The translations under genes were made by a program, and so were the position numbers. From the NCBI GenBank assembly GCA_050084985.1, contig JBITNC010000001.1, positions 83,824,001 through 83,888,000 on the forward strand: 64,000 bases of DNA, written 5' to 3'. Source of the stretch: Nageia nagi (taxonomy: Eukaryota > Pinophyta). Shown one piece after another: positions 34,205 through 47,300 of the stretch. The notes beneath the pieces were generated by a model, which saw only the letters and a program-made list of their open reading frames with translations, was not told where the DNA came from and did not search any database. Position 1 is the first letter of the stretch; the number at the start of each line of letters is the position of its first letter.

Positions 34205-36185
34205 TGTATTCCTTTAGAATAACTCTCAAAAATTAGGGTAATTCTATTATTTTTTATTCTTCATTATTTCATTCTTTACTACTTGAGAGTTGTGTATATA
34301 AGTGTACCCAAGGGAACATTATTCTTTTAGAGTTTTCATGAGTTGTAAAATTTTGCATTCTTTCATTTTATATCCCTCCTCTTCTCATTCCTTTTCCTTA
34401 TGATGTCGGGAGTCATTTTTTTAGTAATACCTAGGAATTATGTAAATAAGGATACCCAAGAGTTATGTCAATTCTATATTCTTGTATTCTTTAGTGATCA
34501 GGATTTGAGAGTGCTCAAGATTCATGTCATGTTCTTCAGTATACTCAAGAATTCATGTATATAAATGTTTCTTAGAATCATATTTATTACCTCAAAGTCT
34601 ATAGGAATTATTGGCACAAATGTCCAGAACTTGTACACATTCAAAGTTATACTTTTGAAGAATATCAATAGAGATTAGGGATTTTGAAGGATGAGAACAT
34701 AAGTTTTGGTAAAAATAAGTAGGTCTTGATAGAATCAAAATATCAGCAAAGCTTGGTAGAATCAGAATATCAATAGAGCCTAGGGATTTTGGGAGATGAC
34801 ATCATAGTTTTTGATCAAAATCAATGAGTCCTAGTAGAATCAAAATATTGATAGAGCTTGAGGATTTTGGTAGATGACATCATAATTTTTGATCAAAATT
34901 AGTAAGGCCTAGACCAACTAATGATGAGTGCAGATTTTTGAAGAACATCAATAGAGCCTAATGATTTTGGAAGGTGATGTCATATTTTTTGGTGAAAATC
35001 AATAGGTCCTAGAGAAATCAAAATATTAATAGATCTCACTAATCATGAGAGATGAAATTATGATTTTTGGCTAAAATCAATGTGTCCTAGAAGAACTAGA
35101 TCATAAATAGAGCCCAAAAGAAGAACATAGAACTTGCCAAGCAAGTGTAAGAGTACTGCATGAGAAAGAACACCTAGGTCCACTTCATCTTAAGTGTTTG
35201 ACCCTTGGAGCCCTATTAATGTGTTGAAGTCAACTCATTTCCACATAATAGTGGTAGTTCTTCTTGAACCAAGTGAATATAATATCTATCAACCACCATT
35301 ACTCTATTTATTAACATTCACAGTAGAAATAATAAAGATTACAGAGAAGCAAGTAGAAACTAATAAAGCATAATACCAAATCATACCAATCAATGTGCAA
35401 TCAAGTAACTACTCAATCAACTATATTACTATCTTTAATTAGATATAGGGCCAAATAAGAACCAATTAATGACATGTTAGAAGGATTACAACTCTATGGA
35501 CATGGTTGACCAGAAATTACACATTTCTAGATAGTTATGTTGATTAGTACTTATTCACTATGTAATCTAGCACAATTGTAACATTTATGTAAATAGTGCT
35601 ATTTTAGTTATGTTATTTAATGCTATCAATCATGTATATTAATAAAACCCAACCACCCAAAGAGGGGGAAAGTTGTATAAATAGATAGCTTTAAGAAATA
35701 AAAAAGGTTAGATATTTTAGCAATTTTTTCCCAAATCTATAAGAGCTATTCATATATGATAATACAAACAGATAATGCTTTTCCCTCTTAGAACAAAGTG
35801 GCTATTATTGCTTTTGTAAATTTCATACATGAAATGTTTTCTTCAAATTATGTTTGTGTGTTGTGATTATGAGACCCAAGGTGTGAGAAAGTTTACTATT
35901 CTTAATCTTGGTTATGGATTATTGCCTATGCTATGATGCCCAAGTTGTAAATTTCCTATTTTAGTTGTTTATTTACTTATCTCTTTCTTGTAACTCAATC
36001 TTTTTATTCCTTCCCTGTTACTTTTGACCTTAAATATAGATGGGAACTAGCCTATAAACTAGAGATTGAGTAGAAAACCAACATAAGTGCATCCCCACCA
36101 CTTTTTGCTCTTTCAAGGAACCTACTATTGCAAGCAGTGAAGAACATGACTAGACCAAACCCTTGAGGTTATGCTATACCAATCA
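34205..36185 (+). repeat. 3' LTR of element A
   Basis: About 1.98 kb, starting TGTATTCCTTTAGAATAA like the 5' LTR. It has the same order of TGACGTCA-like units (34692, 34797, 34875, 34975), a reduced 22-bp array and TATAAATA at 35676. Size difference from the 5' LTR comes from several indels. Confidence 0.85.
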
Positions 36186-39168
36186 ATATTTATAGAATAG
36201 TGGCAATGAGAATAATATCATATGTATGAAAAAGCTATGTACAAATTCAGTACAAAGCTTCAAAAGCTCAAATGGAAGATCAAAGCTTGGGACAAGTCCT
36301 ACTTTGGTTATGTGATCAAATCCCATAATGAATAGAGGATGAATCAAAACTAATTATTTTTCAATTACAAAGTGATCAATCTAATTCCCTTATAAATCAA
36401 GAAAGATAACTCCTACAAGACTTGTAAAAAGCTCTCCTTTGTGAAGAGATGCTATGGTAGCAAAAGTTTAGAGTCTAATGGTTGGTAAAGGGAGATAATA
36501 ATACCAAATACTTTCATAATACTGTAATTTATCACCATTCCCATAATAGAATTTATTCTTTGGTGACTCCTAATGGTCTAACCCTTACTTTTGATGTTGA
36601 TATTTGTAACCACATTACCTCTTTCCAATCACTTCTCTCAGAAGATGAGCCTCATTGATCAAATGCCCAATAATAGTTATTACAATTCATCCCTCCCTTG
36701 ATTGACCAATCCCAAAATTTAGCTCTCTTAAGCCCCATTCTAGAAGTTGAATTTGAATTATCCCTTTTTCAATTAAATCCTTTTGTATCCCCTACTCTAG
36801 ATAGTTTTCCACTTGGCTTTTTCCAACATTTTTGGCACTTTTTCAAAGAAGAGCTTATGGAGGTATTTAAGTAGTCTCTCTCTTCCAAACAAATGCTTGG
36901 CAAGCTAAACCATACTTTTCTTGTTCTTATTACAATAGTGGAATAAGCCTTCTCAATTAGTTCTTTTTGTCCCATTTCCCTTTGTAATGCCATCTATAAA
37001 TTTATCTCCAAAGTTGTTGCCAACCAATTAAAAAAGGTTCTCCCCTCAATTATCTTTAAAGACTAGAATGTCTTTGTGAAAGGATGATACCTTATTGATA
37101 ATGTCTCATTGATGCATGAGCTAATTCACTCAACCAACCAATAAAATAGTAAATGTCTACTAGTGAAATTGGATATGGAAAAGGCTTTTTATTGTGTCAA
37201 TTAGAGCTTCTTACTTCAAATAATGGCAAAATTTGGCTTTGATAATGGATGGATCCAATGGATAGCTTCATTAATCTCAAATATTCACTTTTCTATGCTT
37301 GTAAAAAGAGAGGACAAAGGATTATTTTAGAGCTCTTATGGTATTAGACAAGGAGATCCCTTTTCCCCTTACCTCTTTATCATCCTTGCTAAAGTAATGG
37401 GTAGAAGTCTTAAACACTCATAGAACTCTAACAAGATAAGAAGTCTTACCATTTATGGTTGCTACCCCCCTTTCACTCACTCTCAATTTGTGAACAACAC
37501 CATTCTATCCATATCCCCCTTAAAACACTCTTTTACCCATTTCTTGAATACTCTCCACACCTATGAATAGGCCTCAAGCTTAAAGATCAACAAATCCAAA
37601 TCCAAACTATTTGGCATCAACATATCTAACCAATTTCTTAGTAGAATTTTTCATTCTATAGGTATGATAGGTACCAAAGTTCCTAGTGTTTATCTTGGCC
37701 TACCTTTAGTGATTAATGGAAAACTTGGATATTTTTAGGATTTAATAATAGCCAAAATGAGGAAAAACCTATCCAAGTGGGAAGCGAAATGGCTCTCTTT
37801 AGCTAGTAGATTTGTCAAAATCAATTAAGTTCTTGGAGCTATACCAATCTTTTAGTTGAGCACCTTCTAGTTTTCAAAAAAAGTCATCATTACTATGGAA
37901 TCTATTATAAGAAACTATCTCTTCCATGGGTACTATGAGGTTGGAAAAATTCGCCTGGTATCTTGGGACACTATCAGTCATAGCAAAGCTGAAGGAGGGC
38001 TAGGTATCAAGTGTCTTCAACTTATGAATATCTCCCTTCTTGGCAAGCAAATATGCAGAATATTCAAAAATCCTTTAGTATCTTGAAGCAAGACCTACCA
38101 TACTAGATACCTTGACACAAATGAGCATGAAAGAACCTTCACTACTATGAATACTCCTTTGGGTTCTCCTATGTGGAATAGCTTGTGAAAAGCTAGAAAG
38201 CATATGTTGAATTTTTGAAAATGGGAGATAGGAAATGGCTCAAAGGTGGAATTCTAGAAAGACTTATGGATTTCCTATATGCCTTTAGCATTCATGAACT
38301 CCTTTCCCATCCTACATTAGAAACTAAGCATTGAGTGAGGAGCCTCAATTGATAAGTATTAGTCCTAAGAGATTGTACATGGAAGGTAAGTTAAAAAATT
38401 GAAGACTCTCCCTCTCCAACCTATGGATTATGCCCAAGAATTGGGGAGACTTACTTCCCTTCTTACTTAGTATAAACATTCAAACTTAGTATAAAATGAT
38501 AAAAAATTTGGGCTCCTAAACCCAAAGATAATTACCAAGTTAAGGGTATATATAAACATCTCAATTAATAAAGTTTCCTAACCTTCCCTTCTATTGTTTG
38601 GGATCAAGTTTGGTATTCAAAAGCCTAGCCAAAAGTAAACTTTTTTCTATGGCTAGCATTCCATAACAAATTTTTGTCATGAAAACAACTAATGAAATGT
38701 GGGTGGAATATTCCCTTTCATTATTTGTTATGTGGTGAAGCTGAAGAGTTTGGGGCATACCTACTGATTCACTACCTTTATTCCCATTACCTTTGGTGTC
38801 ACTTTCTATTGTCTTTCTCTCTCTCTATTTAATGGGTAACTTCCAAATCCATGATAGACTTGATAACTATGTGGTCTTCTCCTCATAAAAGTCACCTCCT
38901 AGATTGGCTTTGGTTTGCCTTTCCTACCATGCTTTCATGGACCATATTGCTAGAACATAATAATAGACTTTTTAGAAGTGTTTCTATTGATATTAAATCA
39001 ATGTGGTTTTATTTGGAACTACAATTATCTCACACTATAATAGCTCATAGACGCTTCACTTCCATCACTCAAGGAGACCTTGATGATCTACTAATGTGGC
39101 CCCAAATGAATCAATACATAGTAGGATTACAAGATGGCTCTAGTAAACTCCTCAAGCCTGATAAATGA
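36186..39168 (+). pseudogene. LINE ORF2 reverse transcriptase and C-terminal region, 3' half of split LINE
   Basis: L1-type RT. Pieces: AMYKFSTKLQKLKWKIKAWD (about 36235-36290, the pre-RT linker), LVKLDMEKAFYCVN (37158-37200, where FDCVN is usual), YGIRQGDPFSPYLFI (37338-37380), QFVNNT at 37484 (both Asp of the FADD box are Asn), and LGLPLVINGKLGYF. AEGGLGIKCLQLMN lies in the open stretch 37895-38086. A zf-RVT-like region follows at about 38570-38760, and the last block (38851-39168) has WTILLEHNNRLFR. Many stops and frameshifts. Confidence 0.85.
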
Positions 39169-39935
39169 AGAAAAAATCAATAATGACTCTAAATAGACAA
39201 CACTAAATTTTTGGTTTATTGCATAGTATAACCTTAATGGTGTCTCAATCCTCAAACTCCTCTATCTTCAATAAAAAGGTCTCACTCCTTAGCACTTCCA
39301 TAATCAATCAAGGGCTTATCTATTTGGTACCTCCCATTTTTATTTGCTTTAGTTATGCCTTGTTGGATATTATCCTTAGCATAGCTAACCTCACAGCTAT
39401 GGTGTATTCCATGACTCCAAGGTAAGCTTATACTAAAGCTCATGGTGAAGGCCATTACACTCCTCACCAATTCTATCCTATGTATCCTAAGCTCCATAAA
39501 TGGATAGCTTTCCTCCTATTATATCTATTCATTATTACTATTTTCCAACCATCTTCTATAACCAAATAAGCAACTTAGATCTCAAATATCTATAGCTCTC
39601 AATGGAAGGGAAACATAGGTTCATAATTGGCCAAACAATAGGATCCTTCGTTACCATAAGCAGGCTTCCATTATTCATGTTAATAGTCCCAACTTTAGGC
39701 TCATTCACTCCCATAAGCAAATTTTAAAGAATTTTGGTTTAGATGGCTTGAGAGTTCAATGCAAAGCTTCACATCTAGTATGTCAAAGTAGCTATACTTT
39801 CAGCAATGCAATCACCATCTTTAGCTTCCTTTAGAGATGTTTTCATTGGTCATGTAAATAGATTTTACTCTACTCTATCATGTAGGCATTAGCCCTTTCT
39901 ATAAATTTTATGTGAATCAATAAAAAAAATTTACC
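39169..39935 (+). other. LINE 3' untranslated region and A-rich tail
   Basis: Sequence after the last ORF2 block. It ends in AATCAATAAAAAAAATTT at about 39915-39932, a probable decayed poly(A) tail. No gene-like reading is supported; the short one on the opposite strand is taken as chance. Confidence 0.5.
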
Positions 39936-40328
39936 TATTAAAAAAGTATTAAATATTATTTATTTACTTATTTAGCTTAAAATAAATAAATTAAGCTAGA
40001 TGAGTTTTGATTGGTTGATTGAGAAAGGATAGAGTTAAATAGGCCTTTAAGATAATAATTATAATTAAATAATATTTAATTATACCTAATTGGCATGAGG
40101 TGTCTCAATTTAGAGCTATTGTGTCCTAGTTACAAGTTAGGTGAGCAAGTTATAGGTTGAGGTGTGCCAATTTTAAGTTGAGATGTTCCAATGGAACTTA
40201 ATCCATCAAAGTGTTGATTGATGAGTAAGTGGGTAGATATTCCCACTTAGGAATTAATTCCCACTCACTTGAGTTTAAGTGGTATTGTCACCTATTATTA
40301 TTTTCCTAGCCTAGCCCTAGCTGAAAAC

Positions 40329-40336
40329 TATAAATA
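40329..40336 (+). promoter_or_regulatory. Candidate TATA box
   Basis: TATAAATA followed by ACAACCCTAGGGTGG, similar in setting to plant LTR promoters. The owner is probably the LTR of element E, which is not proven. Confidence 0.4.
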
Positions 40337-42967
40337 CAACCCTAGGGTGGAGCTTTTGGTCATTATTGTTTTTGTATTTTTCTAGAATAGCAAAGTTTTA
40401 CAATTTTGGAGCCATGTCCTTCGATGATTATGGGATTTACTATGGTTTGCCTCTTGTGTTTATTTGCTTCTATATATTTTTGTGAAGGTTTATTATTTTA
40501 GGTATTTGATAAAATAATAGTATTTGGTTTTATTACTAAATATTCATTGGTTGAGAATTTAGTTTATTCCCATGAATGCTCCCTTATGTATAGTTTTGGT
40601 ATGAGGTTTTATGATTTTACAATAAGCTTTTTAAGTTAAAACCCTTATTAGTACCTTTGGGTTGGGTACATAAATATTTAGAGATCATATTTATGTTAGT
40701 AAAATATTAGAAACTCCTCATATGCCTTCTTATTTGTAAATTTCTCATTGGTTTTAAACCTACCTAGAAACCCATGAGAAGTATATTCCCCTAAGTGCTT
40801 ATAATATTAAGGGAGAAGGTTTTGTATTTAATTTTTAAAATTTGTACAATTTAATGTTATCACTTTTCCTTTTTGAAAAAAAAAATAGTTAAAGGAGAGA
40901 TTTATTATGTTTATTGCCTTGAAAAAGCCTTTACAATTGTACATGGGGTAAAGGGGCCATAATGGGTAACATAGGGAGAGTAGGTGGGTTTGAGGGACCC
41001 ATGTTGGCCTTGGGGCTCTCACAAGACTACATGAGGCTCTTTGTTCCCTCTCCAATGCCATCTCCATGGGTAGAAGCTTTCAGGATACATGAGGTTATGG
41101 GAGCCCACATCATCCCCTATAACCCCTTTTTATGCCTTTTAAGTGCATTTGGTATTTGGGGTGGGTCTTGGAACTTGTGAGACCTTTGAATTTTTACTTA
41201 TGTTCTTTGCTTATCCTAGCCTTGATTTGCATGGAGAGCCTACATTTTGGTAGTACAATACAAGTTTATTTGTTTAGAAAAATTTTAAATGCTTTCTTAT
41301 TATTTGTTATTTATTATTATGTTAATGTAACAACAAACTAGCATGTTTTAATTCTAAATTGAAATAAGATTTATTTTAATTTGAAATTAAATACAAAGTT
41401 TATGGTTGATTTTTGAAATGGAAAATGTGGTTTTATGAAAAGGTTATTTAATATATGTTTCTTTTATTTTAAAATATAGGAGCAATATTTTAAAATGGAG
41501 AATGTGATGTTATTTTTAAAATATAGGTAGATATTTTAAATAGTATGGTATAAAGTAGTATTTTTAATATGGAGTTTAAATTATTATTTTAGGATATTGT
41601 TATTGTATTCTAAAATATAGCTTAGTGTCTTATTTTGAAATATGGTGGATAATTTTAAATTATAGTTGTTAATTTATTGTAAAATAGGAATTGATGTTTT
41701 AAAATAAGGGTGTTTGATTATTTTTAAAATGTGATTTCACATTTTAGATTTGGGTTCCTAGAGTTGTTGAAATGTTTTCTTAAAATGGCAAAACATGTAG
41801 TTGAATTTTAAAGGAAACCCAAGATTGTGTTTGATCCAACCATTCTTGAGCTACAGTCAAATCTAAAGGAGCAAATCCTTATTCATATTCTAAGAATGGA
41901 GGTTGTTAAATGGTTACTATGGGATTTAAATGTATTATACTTGCTATTTGATTTTTAGGAATAAATATAAAGGCTATTGTTGCAACAAGCTTTGAAAAGA
42001 ATTATTACTTCCTTTTTTAGAATGATTGTAATATTTATATCTTTGGATTTGAGAAATATTAGTCTTTGAAAAGTTAAGTGTTATTCTTTTATTAAAGAGT
42101 AGTTTAGCAAATGAATTACCATACTTGAATGTGATATTTCTCCATAATTTATGATGCTTACTTGATTTGAAAAGTTCATGATATATGATGATGTTAGAAT
42201 CTAACTCCCTTGTCTATAAGTAATGTCTTTTATTTGTGAAAAGTTTATCCTTAGGTTTTGGTAGGTTTTCCTTTGATGATTAAACCTAAGTGTAGACCTA
42301 TCCCAAAGTTCTTAGTAAAGCATAACTATTCATTATGGGATTTTGATTTATCTTCAAGCAAGTTAGGCTAAGATAAATTGGGAAATCCTTATGTTTAAAT
42401 GGACCTTGGAGTATTAAGTTACCTTGATATGATGATGGTGGTAAATATAAGAAGGTATGTGGTACCATCAAAAAGTCACTATGTTCAATAGAATATGCAA
42501 AGTAAAACCATGTGAAGTTATTTAACTAGTAGGTTAAATAACAGGAAATGTTATTAAGTCATTAAAGAGTCTAGAGTCATGAATGACTTAGCTTAGAAAA
42601 ATACTAGTAATATTGTGAACAATAATTCACAACATTCTCAAATAGCTTCTAAACACATTTAGAATAGATTGCATTTATGTTACTTGTTTTATTTACTTAG
42701 AAGAGAAAAAACCTTTGTGCTTATCTCTCAAGTGTATGGGATGGGTCTTAAAGTAATGGTCCTATGTGTTTATGGTAGCATAGGGTCATTACAATGATTA
42801 AATTTATTTAGCATAGGTATCATTTTATATGATCAATATTAGGGGATAAATTAGTGAATCTTGGTAACATATATATAAGTAAAAATCATACAGATATGTT
42901 AACTATGTTGGTAACTAGAAAAAAATTAGCATTTTGCTCAATTTTATTTTGTCTCAAGTAATGAAAT

Positions 42968-43053
42968 TAATGTAATTTCTAAAATTAAAATTGTATTAAG
43001 TTATTAAGTATTTTGAAGGATATAATACACTTTTAGTTTTAGAAATTACATTA
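42968..43053. repeat. Imperfect inverted repeat (hairpin)
   Basis: Arms 42968-42990 and 43031-43053 match in 22 of 23 positions (TAATGTAATTTCTAAAATTA against its reverse complement). Weaker pairing extends outward for about 12 more bases. The loop is 40 bp. Foldback-element remnant or chance in AT-rich DNA. Confidence 0.7.
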
Positions 43054-43250
43054 ATATTTATATTACTACTTCATTTAAGTGTTATCTTCATGCATGGGAT
43101 TTAGATTAGCTTATCATATAGATAGAAAGAAAGAAAATATAAAATGGACTTGAAACTTGAATAAATAGTATTAGTGAGTTGAATGTTATGATAATCCACT
43201 TGATTAATTTACGTAAGTTGTAGTTGTAAGAAATTATCTAAAATTCATCC

Positions 43251-43331
43251 TTGATTGGTTATTTTTATTTAAGGTTAGCTATAGGTTGGATTTATTTTAT
43301 CTCTATAAAACCCATCAAGATAACCAATCAA
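43251..43331. repeat. Inverted repeat with perfect 12-bp arms
   Basis: TTGATTGGTTAT (43251-43262) pairs with ATAACCAATCAA (43320-43331). Looser pairing (TTATCTAAAA with TTTTAGATAA) extends to about 43235 and 43357. A second foldback structure, 200 bp from the first. Confidence 0.7.
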
Positions 43332-45595
43332 TACTGATAAAATCATTTTTAGATAAGACCCATATAAGCGATGAATTCTAGTTAAGGTTTTATAAATTCA
43401 ATAAATTATATCACTCCTAGTACCTTATAGTACTATAGGTCCATTTTAAGATTGTTATTTTGATCTATAGGAAATCTTAAGAAACAATTTTCACTCACCT
43501 TTCTTTATCTATCACTCAAGTCATTTAGCCCTATAATAGGATGTTGATAGCTATTATTGGATACCATGATCACTTCATTAATTTTTCACTATGGGATATG
43601 TTTACAATGTTGGGTATAACTTATTTTATAGGTTTTCCAATTGTGCTTTAATATACAAATGACTAGTGGGCATATTGAATCAAAACTAATAAAATTAAAA
43701 TTAATCTCATATCACACATCTAAAAGGATTAATCAAAAAACTACTTAGCAACATAATCACACTATTATTTTCTATTTTATTCTTTGATTATTAGGTTAGG
43801 CATATAATTATTTGCACACCTTTTCATTGATCATTTTATATCATTAAAATAAAATAATACAAAATCATACTATTTATTAATTTTATTTTTTTACATAGTT
43901 GTTAATCATGATATCTAATGTTTGTTAAAGTTTGACCTATCATTCATCATGTTTCTAACTCATGGCTAAATTACATTGCATTCCCAATATCAACCTATCC
44001 CACCACCTTCTTCTTATTCATATGATGAACATAATAATAAAATTCAAGAATCTTAATATATAGATTATTTGTATAGTAGAGCTTCCTCTTCAATGCAGAG
44101 TAAAATAGGAATCCTTATGAAGATAAAAAGTTAGAATTCATTTTTAGGTTCTTAGGAGATTTTAGTATCCCATATAGAATGTCAAAGTTGGTATATTTTT
44201 CCACAATATTATGTGGGTGTAGTGGATAGGATTCTCTTATTAGATGAGTCTTGTGCATACTATATGTGTCCTAATAGTATATACTATGGAAACATTATTC
44301 TTATATTAGTAATAATTCTTGTGAAATATATACCTCTATGCATATTCCATCACTACCATTATTTAGTATATTTCCTATACAACTTGAATTTAATGCTCTT
44401 AACCTCCACCCCCTACATAAACTCATGTCATAGTTAGATTATGTTAAATCATTACTAAGATCCTAAAAGTGTTATATGACCATAAGATGTACTATGATAA
44501 CTCTAATTATACTCCTAGATAAGTTACTCCAAGCACTCCTATAGATGATATTTCTAATATACACAAACCTCTTTTGTAGCTACACTCTCATCCTACATAC
44601 TACAAGATACTTGACTCTACCTCATGTGTTAACATCTAAAAAGGAATTTTAATTTAATTAACATACCCTTTTAGGTATTTGAAATAATTATTTATTTATT
44701 AAATAAATGCTTGCACTCTCATATTTCTTTATGTCTTATGGTAATAGGTTGGCTCAACATCACAATAAGCCTAAGGAGGAGTCTTAACACTAGACCTATT
44801 GCCTATAAAGGTGGAGGGGTTGTGCATGATCAAAGATATGACATGAAATTACATTATCTTGAATCCTTGATAGGTGAAAATATACCTATGTCATTCTTGA
44901 TCATTGTTTCTTAATGCCACCCATCATTTATGGATTTTATTATACTCTTAGCTATGCATTCCTATGATCCTTCATCCATTCATGAGTGATATTACATGGA
45001 TCAAAGGTGGGATGATGACATTGAGTGAAAGGGTGAGGTCATATTCTAAAATGGTAATTGATCTACATTGTGGGGTTCCTAGCATCAACATAGGGTTGAG
45101 TTCAAATTTATTGCTCCATATTTTATAAAATCTCATTGTTCATCCTCTTTAGATTGGATATCATCTTCGATCATCATCATAGGTAAAGTATAGGTTTGTA
45201 TCTTTTGTAAATCTAGTTTTGATAGGTCAAGGTAAATTAGATCATTATCATCATTCATATCATCAATGTTTTATTATTTCATGTTAATTAGTTAAAATTA
45301 ATATTCTATAAATAATACTAATAATTATTATTTCAATTATAATAATTTTTGAGGTCAAGTTCATTTTGATACATCGTATTATCCTTCACTAGTTATGTAA
45401 AAAACTTAAGGTTTTCAATAGGACTAATTTTTATTTCAAATGTTTCAAAAATGGAACCTATTGAGTTTCTTTCCATGGTAAATATGTTTGATGAGGAAAA
45501 CAAAGCTAATATAAACAAAATGCTATATATAAATGGAAAGAAATGAACCCTCTCATATTGGGTGCAATATTTGATATGTTGGAGGTGCTCCATCA

Positions 45596-46560
45596 ATGTC
45601 TAGGGATTCAAATCCATGGTATGATGAGGTTCATAATACTAGGGCATCTGATTTGCAAGTGAAACCTATTTTTGATACATACAATTGTGAGGTAAATCAT
45701 ATGTATCATATCAAGGCTTTCTAGATGAAGTTTGAGTTGAAATTTGGGGTGAATGATAACTTGATGGCTAAATACTTCCCTACTACATTTATAGGTGATG
45801 GACTCAATTGGTACTTATCTTTAACTACTAAATCCTTTAAGTGCTATGTGCAACTTATTTTGTAATTTTATATATATTTCAAATATCATGGTCCTAGTAT
45901 AATGATAATTTTAGATTTAGTTAGTACTATCCAAGTACCAAATGAGAGATTTGTCAAAAAAATTTAAAAGATTTTAAAAAAAATGGAGCATGATTTCTGA
46001 ACCCTTATCTTAGTCTCATGTCACATCCATATTTTTTCACAGTATCCATCCTAAATTGAAGTTTATAGCCTTGGATTATATAACACTACCCTTCACAAAA
46101 ATTATGCCTAGGATTATCCAAAAGGAGAAGTGCTTAGTTGATATGGGTGACTTGAAATATGGAAACCTTTAAAAAGGAAACTAAGGGGTTAGATATCAAA
46201 AAAATGAGGATAAAGAGGCACATGTCATAGAGAAACACCCATATAAAGAGAAATAAAAGAGTCAAGCAAATAAAAATTTTAGAAAGAATAATAGGTTACC
46301 TTTGTCTCTTGTTATTATGTTCAAGGATTTACTACAAAAGGGATTAATAAAACTTGATTCAAAATAAGAGCTAGGTTTGTATGATGACAAACCTAGTTGG
46401 TACAATGAAATAGAATTTTGTCAATATCATAAGGTTAAAGGTCATAAAACAAATGCATGTATGATCTTAACAAAATAAGTATAAAAATTATTAGATGATG
46501 GTAACATATAGTATGAGGCTTGTGTAGTTGATTCTAAATAAGTCAAACCCCTCATTGTAA
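45596..46560 (+). pseudogene. Element E Gag (Tat-like)
   Basis: Start at the ATG at 45596 (MSRDSNPWYDEVHN). The capsid-like part includes KPIFDTYNCEVNHMYHIKAF and LNWYLSLTTKSF (about 45800-45840), and QVPNERFVKK. After a frameshift near 46020 it continues with LKFIALDYI. The zinc knuckle is FCQYHKVKGHKTNAC at about 46414-46458, the same C..YH..GH....C form as in B. It differs from the gag of A and D, so E is a separate family. About a dozen stops. Confidence 0.75.
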
Positions 46561-47300
46561 ATTTCATATTCAACCAAGAACTATGTGGTGTTGCTAGGAG
46601 AGGAAGACTTAGACGAAGCTTCAGTCTAGCTACAACAAAGTAAATGAAGGTAACTCAAAATTTTGGTATGCAATAACTCATTAAGAAACTAAAGGTAACT
46701 CATACCAAGATAAGTATTTTCAAACTTTTGCAATTATTAGTTGATTATAGAAAAAATTTATTTGATGCACTTAAGAAACTTAAAGTTGATGTGGATACTC
46801 TTGTTGCTAATTTTGTTGAATTAGTAGCTAATATCTATACTAATTTAGTTTGTAACATCCTATGCTTCGAAGAGATTGAATTATCTAATGAAGATGTTAT
46901 TGAGAAGAATCTAACATTAATGGTATTCCTATTAAAAAAGCTTTAATTGATACTAGTTCAAATATCAATGTATGTTTAGTAAAATTGTTACAAAACTATT
47001 TTACATCAATTTACACAAAAATTAAAAGAACCACTATTAGCATAAAAGGGTTTGATAATAATGATAAGGAATGTGTTGGATATATGTATATGCCTAATGA
47101 AGTAGGTGGTAAAATTATTCATCAAAAATTTTACATTTTTCAAGTGAAATTACCATATAACTTATTTCTTGGTAGACCATGGATACATAAGATTAGGGAC
47201 ATTACTTCCAAATAGTATCATTCAATTAAATTTATGAATAAAGGAAAGTAGTTGAAAGGTTTTGGATTCCTCATAATTTGATTGAAAGTGAGGTAGATGG
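46561..47300 (+). pseudogene. Element E aspartic protease region
   Basis: Pre-protease part 46728-46946, then after a one-base shift the core GIPIKKALIDTSSNINVCL (active-site triad DTS) and the end motif LPYNLFLGRPWIHKIRD at about 47150-47200. Downstream to about 47717 the frame is broken, and no RT, RNase H or integrase of E follows. E is therefore a 5' fragment cut off at the start of A2. Confidence 0.78.

Larger units (their letters stand above)
2902..36185 (+). mobile_element. Element A: nested Ty3/gypsy (Tat-type) retrotransposon
   Basis: Long element with related LTRs at 2902-4969 and 34205-36185. Between them are decayed gag, protease, extra RNase H, RT, integrase and a post-integrase ORF, all on the plus strand. 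It splits a LINE whose endonuclease lies on the left and reverse transcriptase on the right. Insertion F plus element B (13652-32454) interrupts it, so its own sequence is about 14.5 kb. No clean target duplication remains: TTAAT on the left, ATATT on the right. The LTRs differ by many substitutions and indels, marking it as older than B. Confidence 0.85.
39936..45595 (+). other. AT-rich non-coding region, probable LTR and leader of element E
   Basis: 5.7 kb with no supported gene. A TATAAATACAACCC motif at 40329 in a promoter-like setting suggests an LTR starting somewhere in 39950-40130, but no boundary, PBS or partner LTR was found. It also holds a GC-richer patch (40940-41230), repeated TTTTAAAATAT words (41380-41760), two imperfect hairpins (42960-43060 and 43230-43357), and stop-rich Pro/Ser readings at 43980-44100. 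The last 1.5 kb may be a decayed leader or gag start. Confidence 0.4.

Noticed and set aside
2897-36190. Target duplication of element A
   Set aside because: Flanks TTAAT and ATATT do not match well enough; the split LINE, not a duplication, supports the insertion.
36769-36993. Minus-strand ORF in the LINE
   Set aside because: Overlaps the degraded plus-strand ORF2 region and has no recognisable motif.
40828-41341. Overlapping short ORFs in the GC-richer patch
   Set aside because: Short, on both strands, without motif or homology that I can recognise; no basis to call a gene.
43980-45060. Possible gag N-terminus of E with PPPSSYSYDEH-like text
   Set aside because: Many stops, no capsid motif, and the Gag start at 45596 explains the downstream domain better.
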